The position numbers and the translations under genes are program-made. Positions 60,364 to 64,000 of a stretch of DNA of 64,000 nt are shown piece by piece; position 1 is the stretch's first letter, and each line of letters starts with the position of its first letter. The DNA comes from an uncultured Flavobacteriales bacterium (GTDB taxonomy: Bacteria > Bacteroidota > Bacteroidia > Flavobacteriales_E > Vicingaceae). The DNA lies in the NCBI GenBank assembly GCA_937901255.1, contig CALCHN010000047.1, forward strand, positions 7,149 to 71,148. Direction: 5' to 3'. A model generated the notes under the pieces. The model searched no databases, was not told the origin of the DNA, and saw nothing but the letters and a program-made list of their open reading frames with translations.

Positions 60364-61647
60364 ATGAATTTTCAGAACTCATTAACGTTTGCTCAAGAAT
60401 TAGACGAGCAAGATGAATTAAGAAGTTACAGAAGTAAGTTCCATATCCCCGTTATTAATGGTAAGGAAACCATTTACTTTACAGGAAACTCTTTGGGCTT
60501 ACAACCAAAGTCAACAGCAGCTTACATTAATCAGGAATTAGAAGATTGGGCGAAATGGGGTGTTGAAGGTCATTTTCATGCTAAAAATCCTTGGTTTTCT
60601 TACCATGAGCAATTTGCTGAGCCGGTGTCAAAAATTGTAGGTGCTTTACCTAAAGAGGTGGTAGTAATGAATAACCTTACCGTTAATCTTAATTTATTAA
60701 TGGTGTCGTTTTACCGTCCCACCAAGGAAAGGTATAAAATTGTTTGTGAAGCCAAAGCGTTTCCATCTGATCAATATGCTTTGGAAATGCAAGTGAGAAA
60801 TGCCGGGTTTAATCCCGATGATGCTATTATTGAAGTGGCTCCTCGAGAGGGTGAGAGAACACTAAGGCACGAAGACATTATTACTGCTATTGAAAATGCA
60901 GGAAGCAGTTTAGCGTGTGTAATGATAGGTGGTGTAAACTATTTTACCGGACAAGTTTTTGACATGGAAGAAATTACCAAAGCCGGACATAAAGTGGGGG
61001 CAAATGTTGGGTTCGATTTGGCTCACGGAACAGGAAACATTAAACTAAAACTCCACGAATGGAAAGTTGACTTTGCCTGTTGGTGTTCTTACAAATATTT
61101 AAACTCCGGTCCTGGTGGTGTTTCTGGGATATTTATACATGAAAAACATTGTAACAATACCGAATTGCCACGTTTTGCAGGTTGGTGGGGACATGAAAAA
61201 GAAAGAAGATTTTTAATGGAAAAAGGTTTTCAGCCTATGAAGTCTGCTGAAGCTTGGCAAATGAGTAATGCTCCGGTATTAACCATGGCTGCACATAAGG
61301 CCGCAGTTGATATTTTTGATGAAGTAGGTATGGAGAAATTACTCAAAAAACAAAAAATGCTTTCAGGGTATTTAGAGTTTATTATTGATGACATCAACGA
61401 AAAGCACTTAGACAAATCCTCAGGGAAATGGTTGGAAATTATTACTCCAAGAGATTGGAAAGAACGTGGTTGCCAGGTTTCTGTAATTGCACATGGGTTT
61501 GGTAAAAATCTATTTAACCAACTTACCAACGAAGGTGTAATTTCCGATTGGAGAGAACCAAATGCGATACGCATGGCTCCTGTTCCACTTTACAATTCTT
61601 TTGAGGACGTGTATCGTTTTGGAGAGATTTTGAAGAATAATGTGTGA
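60364..61647 (+). CDS. kynU: Kynureninase
   Basis: A 427-residue PLP enzyme with kynureninase signatures: YFTGNSLGLQPKST, EGHFHAKNPWFSYHEQF (substrate side), NNLTVNLNLLMVSFYRPT, the PLP Asp/His region GFDLAHGTGNIKLKL, the Schiff-base Lys in WCSYKYLNSGPGG, and APVLTMAAHKA. It cleaves kynurenine or 3-hydroxykynurenine to anthranilate or 3-hydroxyanthranilate plus alanine. With kmo next to it, the likely route is tryptophan to quinolinate for NAD synthesis or degradation. The stop codon lies in an ATGTGTGAATG repeat tract. Confidence 0.96.
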   Translation: MNFQNSLTFAQELDEQDELRSYRSKFHIPVINGKETIYFTGNSLGLQPKSTAAYINQELEDWAKWGVEGHFHAKNPWFSYHEQFAEPVSKIVGALPKEVVVMNNLTVNLNLLMVSFYRPTKERYKIVCEAKAFPSDQYALEMQVRNAGFNPDDAIIEVAPREGERTLRHEDIITAIENAGSSLACVMIGGVNYFTGQVFDMEEITKAGHKVGANVGFDLAHGTGNIKLKLHEWKVDFACWCSYKYLNSGPGGVSGIFIHEKHCNNTELPRFAGWWGHEKERRFLMEKGFQPMKSAEAWQMSNAPVLTMAAHKAAVDIFDEVGMEKLLKKQKMLSGYLEFIIDDINEKHLDKSSGKWLEIITPRDWKERGCQVSVIAHGFGKNLFNQLTNEGVISDWREPNAIRMAPVPLYNSFEDVYRFGEILKNNV

Positions 61648-61710
61648 ATGTGTAGATTTGTGAATATGAGGATATATAAACTCTTAACCTTTTAAACCAT
61701 CAACTAAAAA

Positions 61711-63048
61711 ATGAAAACAGCAACAATAGTAGGAGCAGGATTAGTAGGCTCGTTATGGGCGATATATCTTTCAAAAGCAGGATATAAAGTAACTATAGTA
61801 GAAAGACGTCCCGATATTAGAAAAGCGGAAATTTCAGCAGGAAAATCTATTAACTTAGCTTTATCAACAAGAGGCTGGAAAGCTTTGGATACTGTTGGCG
61901 TGGGTGATGAAATAAGAGAAATAGCTATTCCAATGCCAGGCAGAATGATGCATGATTTAAAAGGAAACCTAACTTTTCAACCTTATGGTAAAGAAGGTCA
62001 GGCTATTTACTCTGTTTCTCGTGGGGGTGTAAATGCCAAAATGATGGACATTGCCGAAAAACATGGTAATGCTCAAATTTTTTATAACGAGCGTTGTTAC
62101 AAAGCAGATTTAGAAAATGGCATCATTTATACAGAAACTGCTTCAGGTGAGAAAAAACAATACCAATCGGATGTGGTTTTTGCTGCCGATGGTGCTTTTT
62201 CTGCTGTAAGATACAATTCTTTCCAAATTTTAGATAGGTTTAATTTTAGCCAAAATTATATTGAAGACGGATACCGCGAAATCTTACTTCCTGCCAATGC
62301 AGATGGCTCTTATAAATTAGAAAAAAATGCGTTACATATTTGGCCAAGAGGAAGGTTTATGTTAATTGCCCTCCCAAATGAAGATGGCTCTTTTACCTGT
62401 ACCTTATTCATGCCATTTAAAGGCGAAAATTCTTTTGAAACACTCACCTCTAAAGAAGCTGTAAATACTTTTTTTAAAACCACTTTTCCCGATTTTTATG
62501 AAATGATGCCCAACATTGCTGATGCTTGGGAAGACCATCCACTTTCTTCATTGGCTATTATTCGTTGCTATCCATGGACACATGGAAAAACTGCCCTTAT
62601 GGGAGATGCCGCTCATGCAACAGTGCCTTTTTACGGACAAGGAATGAATGCCGGTTTTGAAGATTGTACGGTTATGTGGGAGCTCATGCAAAAACACAAC
62701 GAAAATTGGGAAAAAGTTTTTGAGGAATACCAACTAATGAGAAAACCTGATGGCGATGGTGTTCAGGATTTATCGCTGCATAATTACTATGTAATGCGAG
62801 ATTATGTTGCTGACCCTAAATTTTTGTTGCAAAAGAAAATTGAAGCTCACTTCTCAGAAAAACATCCGGATAAATGGATGCCACTCTATAGTCAGGTAAC
62901 GTTTAGCCATATCCGTTATTCCGAAGCATGGAAAAAAGGTCAAATTCAGGATGCTATTATGAAAAAAGTAATGGCAGCTTTTGATAACATTGAAGAAAAA
63001 TGGAATAGCCAAGAAGTAGAAAATGCCATTTTGAAAGAATTGGGGTGA
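61711..63048 (+). CDS. kmo: Kynurenine 3-monooxygenase
   Basis: A 445-residue FAD monooxygenase. The Rossmann motif ATIVGAGLVGSLWAIYLSKA is at the start, followed by ERRPDIRKAEISAGKSINLA with the family Arg, the DG motif VVFAADGAFSAVRY, and the FAD-ribityl motif ALMGDAAHATVPFYGQGMNA. It hydroxylates kynurenine at C3, giving the substrate for the adjacent kynureninase. haaO, nadC and tryptophan dioxygenase are not in the window. The gap to kynU is 63 bp, so co-transcription is likely. Confidence 0.96.
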   Translation: MKTATIVGAGLVGSLWAIYLSKAGYKVTIVERRPDIRKAEISAGKSINLALSTRGWKALDTVGVGDEIREIAIPMPGRMMHDLKGNLTFQPYGKEGQAIYSVSRGGVNAKMMDIAEKHGNAQIFYNERCYKADLENGIIYTETASGEKKQYQSDVVFAADGAFSAVRYNSFQILDRFNFSQNYIEDGYREILLPANADGSYKLEKNALHIWPRGRFMLIALPNEDGSFTCTLFMPFKGENSFETLTSKEAVNTFFKTTFPDFYEMMPNIADAWEDHPLSSLAIIRCYPWTHGKTALMGDAAHATVPFYGQGMNAGFEDCTVMWELMQKHNENWEKVFEEYQLMRKPDGDGVQDLSLHNYYVMRDYVADPKFLLQKKIEAHFSEKHPDKWMPLYSQVTFSHIRYSEAWKKGQIQDAIMKKVMAAFDNIEEKWNSQEVENAILKELG

Positions 63049-63110
63049 TAGATTGGAAATTAGAAATTGGAAATTAAATATTCGTGCATTAGTGGCAATT
63101 TATTAGAAAT
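63049..63110 (+). repeat. Low-complexity repeat tract after kmo
   Basis: ATTGGAAATTAGAAATTGG followed by AAATT (63052-63075) is a short tandem repeat, followed by ATTCGTGCATTAGTGGCAAT, a string that looks like a dispersed intergenic repeat. Confidence 0.4.
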
Positions 63111-63135
63111 TTGGCAATAAGCAATCTATATTATT

Positions 63136-63618
63136 TTACAACTGGTTAATCAACAATTCAAAAATATTGGGAATTTCAAATGTTGGCATTTTAACATTTG
63201 TAACTGACTTATCTTCACTTTTAGTTTCAGAAGGAGCATTTTCTTTAGAGGTATCTTTTTCTTCTTTCCACTCTTCTACTTTATATTGATCTGCAACACT
63301 TTCTATTGCAGTGATAATTTCTTTTTCAGAAATAATAGAAGCATCAAACTCAAAGTGACCTTTTTCTGCATCAAAATCAACAGTACTTGCAACAACTCCA
63401 TTTAAGCCAGCTACGGTTTTTTCTATGGTTTTAGCACAACCCATTTTGCAAGTCATGCCATCAATTTTATAATCTACAGCTAATACTTTAGATTCATCAA
63501 TAACCGATTTTTCTGTGGTATTCGCTTCTTCTTTGTTGTTTTCTGAAGGATTATTACAAGCTGCAAAAAAACTTAGTGAAGCAACTGTAAGGGCTAAAAA
63601 ATAAGTGTTAATTTTCAT
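63136..63618 (-). CDS. Lipoprotein with HMA metal-binding domain
   Basis: The 160-residue product has a lipoprotein signal (YFLALTVASLSFFAAC) and then a polar linker. An HMA domain (about 48-115) has the metal motif GMTCKMGCAKTIEK, in which the two Cys are separated by CKMGC rather than the usual CXXC. A Lys/Glu-rich tail follows. As a lipoprotein it would bind copper or another soft metal on the periplasmic face. It starts 2 bp after the adjacent CopZ-like gene on the same strand, so they are probably co-translated. Confidence 0.85.
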   Translation of the reverse strand: MKINTYFLALTVASLSFFAACNNPSENNKEEANTTEKSVIDESKVLAVDYKIDGMTCKMGCAKTIEKTVAGLNGVVASTVDFDAEKGHFEFDASIISEKEIITAIESVADQYKVEEWKEEKDTSKENAPSETKSEDKSVTNVKMPTFEIPNIFELLINQL

Positions 63619-63620
63619 AA

Positions 63621-63824
63621 CTAAAGGGCTTTATAAATTTCAGAATCGTTTATAGATTGTTTAATTTTATCAATGTTAATAGTGTTTTCGTCAAACTCAA
63701 CAGTAGCTCTATCAGGTAAACTAACTGTATATTGCTTCACTCCTTCTAACTCACCAAGAATATTTTCTACTGCTTTCACACAATGTCCGCAACTCAATCC
63801 TTCTATTTTTAATTCTACATTCAT
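63621..63824 (-). CDS. CopZ-like heavy-metal-associated chaperone
   Basis: The complete 67-residue HMA domain has motif GLSCGHCVKAVENIL with a canonical CXXC, a beta-alpha-beta-beta-alpha-beta pattern (VKQYTVSLPDRATVEFDEN), and length typical of CopZ/Atx1. It likely carries Cu(I) in the cytosol. It is immediately upstream of the lipoprotein HMA gene (2-bp gap), so the pair could hand metal between compartments through an unseen P-type ATPase. Copper is inferred from the family. Confidence 0.9.
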   Translation of the reverse strand: MNVELKIEGLSCGHCVKAVENILGELEGVKQYTVSLPDRATVEFDENTINIDKIKQSINDSEIYKAL

Positions 63825-63922
63825 CTTTAATAATTTAATACACCAAAGTTAAGTATTTTTTCAACGTCTCATTTTTTTTAAGATTATTTAACTTCACTCG
63901 GTAATGTTCTCTAAAAAAAAGA

Positions 63923-63930
63923 TATTTTTG
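63923..63930 (+). promoter_or_regulatory. -7 promoter box for the tRNA gene
   Basis: TATTTTTG matches TAnnTTTG exactly, about 25 bp before the tRNA 5' end. Confidence 0.4.
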
Positions 63931-63954
63931 CAATCCTTAATTTATAATATAAAC

Positions 63955-64000
63955 AGAGGGGTGGCCGAGTGGCTTAAGGCGCACGCTTGGAAAGCGTGTA
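63955..64000 (+). tRNA. tRNA-Ser(GGA), truncated by the window edge
   Basis: The visible 46 bases give the acceptor strand AGAGGGG, TG, the D arm GCCGAGTGGCTTAAGGC, and the anticodon arm CACGC-TTGGAAA-GCGTG with anticodon GGA. The variable arm and 3' half lie beyond the window, so the long class II variable loop expected for Ser cannot be seen. Confidence 0.88.

Overview
The window is AT-rich bacterial chromosome from a member of Bacteroidota, most likely a Flavobacteriales relative. The reasons are type IX secretion (T9SS) cargo with type A and type B C-terminal sorting domains, a PorP/SprF partner at the left edge, TAnnTTTG promoter boxes, YtxJ, an FNR/CRP regulator typical of the phylum, and mostly no recognisable Shine-Dalgarno sequences. 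There is no prophage, conjugative element, insertion sequence or CRISPR array. Most content is housekeeping and envelope genes.

Layout: 1-5 kb holds the end of a PorP/SprF gene, a DEAD-box helicase with a structured leader, and a tandem pair of Pol-beta-type nucleotidyltransferases (RlaP/YcgL group). 5-11 kb is a MacAB-TolC-like efflux operon (ATPase, two permeases, adaptor, outer-membrane factor) whose second permease gene is flanked by two near-identical palindromic repeats. 11-14 kb has a DUF493 protein, an FNR-like regulator, a cold-shock protein and the ribosome factor EttA. 14-19.5 kb carries two large T9SS type B surface proteins that share a nearly identical C-terminal DNA segment. 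19.6-24 kb is a leftward lipid, isoprenoid and lipoate operon (outer-membrane protein, lipA, ispE, accA), then OsmC, YtxJ and a 42-residue lipoprotein. 24-31 kb has ung, a BamA/TamA-like barrel, a 2-oxoglutarate oxygenase, a monooxygenase-fold protein, a KilA-N protein, an ABC exporter and a VOC protein.

31-38.7 kb contains a 1258-residue VCBS-repeat type A cargo protein, an enoyl-CoA hydratase, a small membrane protein upstream of ybaB, a TauE/SafE permease and a DUF3137 protein. A complete RNase P RNA gene lies at 38.7-39.1 kb. 39-44.5 kb has a lipoprotein, msrB, mdh, an aspartyl protease, rlmF and a fumarylacetoacetase-family enzyme. 44.9-52 kb is a second surface-protein cluster (eight-PKD protein, small exported protein, repeat protein). 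52-60 kb has sppA, folK, an OmpA/TPR lipoprotein, a Cys-rich mini-lipoprotein, a MauE-thioredoxin fusion, and a Wzz/Wzy-like polysaccharide pair. The right end has kynU-kmo, two metal-binding HMA proteins and a truncated tRNA-Ser(GGA).

The strongest unexplained signals are non-coding. One is a nested-palindrome repeat present in two inverted copies whose outer stems differ but stay self-complementary. Another is a family of GC-rich REPIN-like doublets, one of which appears to have been read into the C-terminus of a protein. Others are the recently homogenised T9SS sorting domain and a KSH-(G)-TCPAY motif shared by the PorP tail and a mini-lipoprotein. I see no obvious large novel defence or biosynthetic system.
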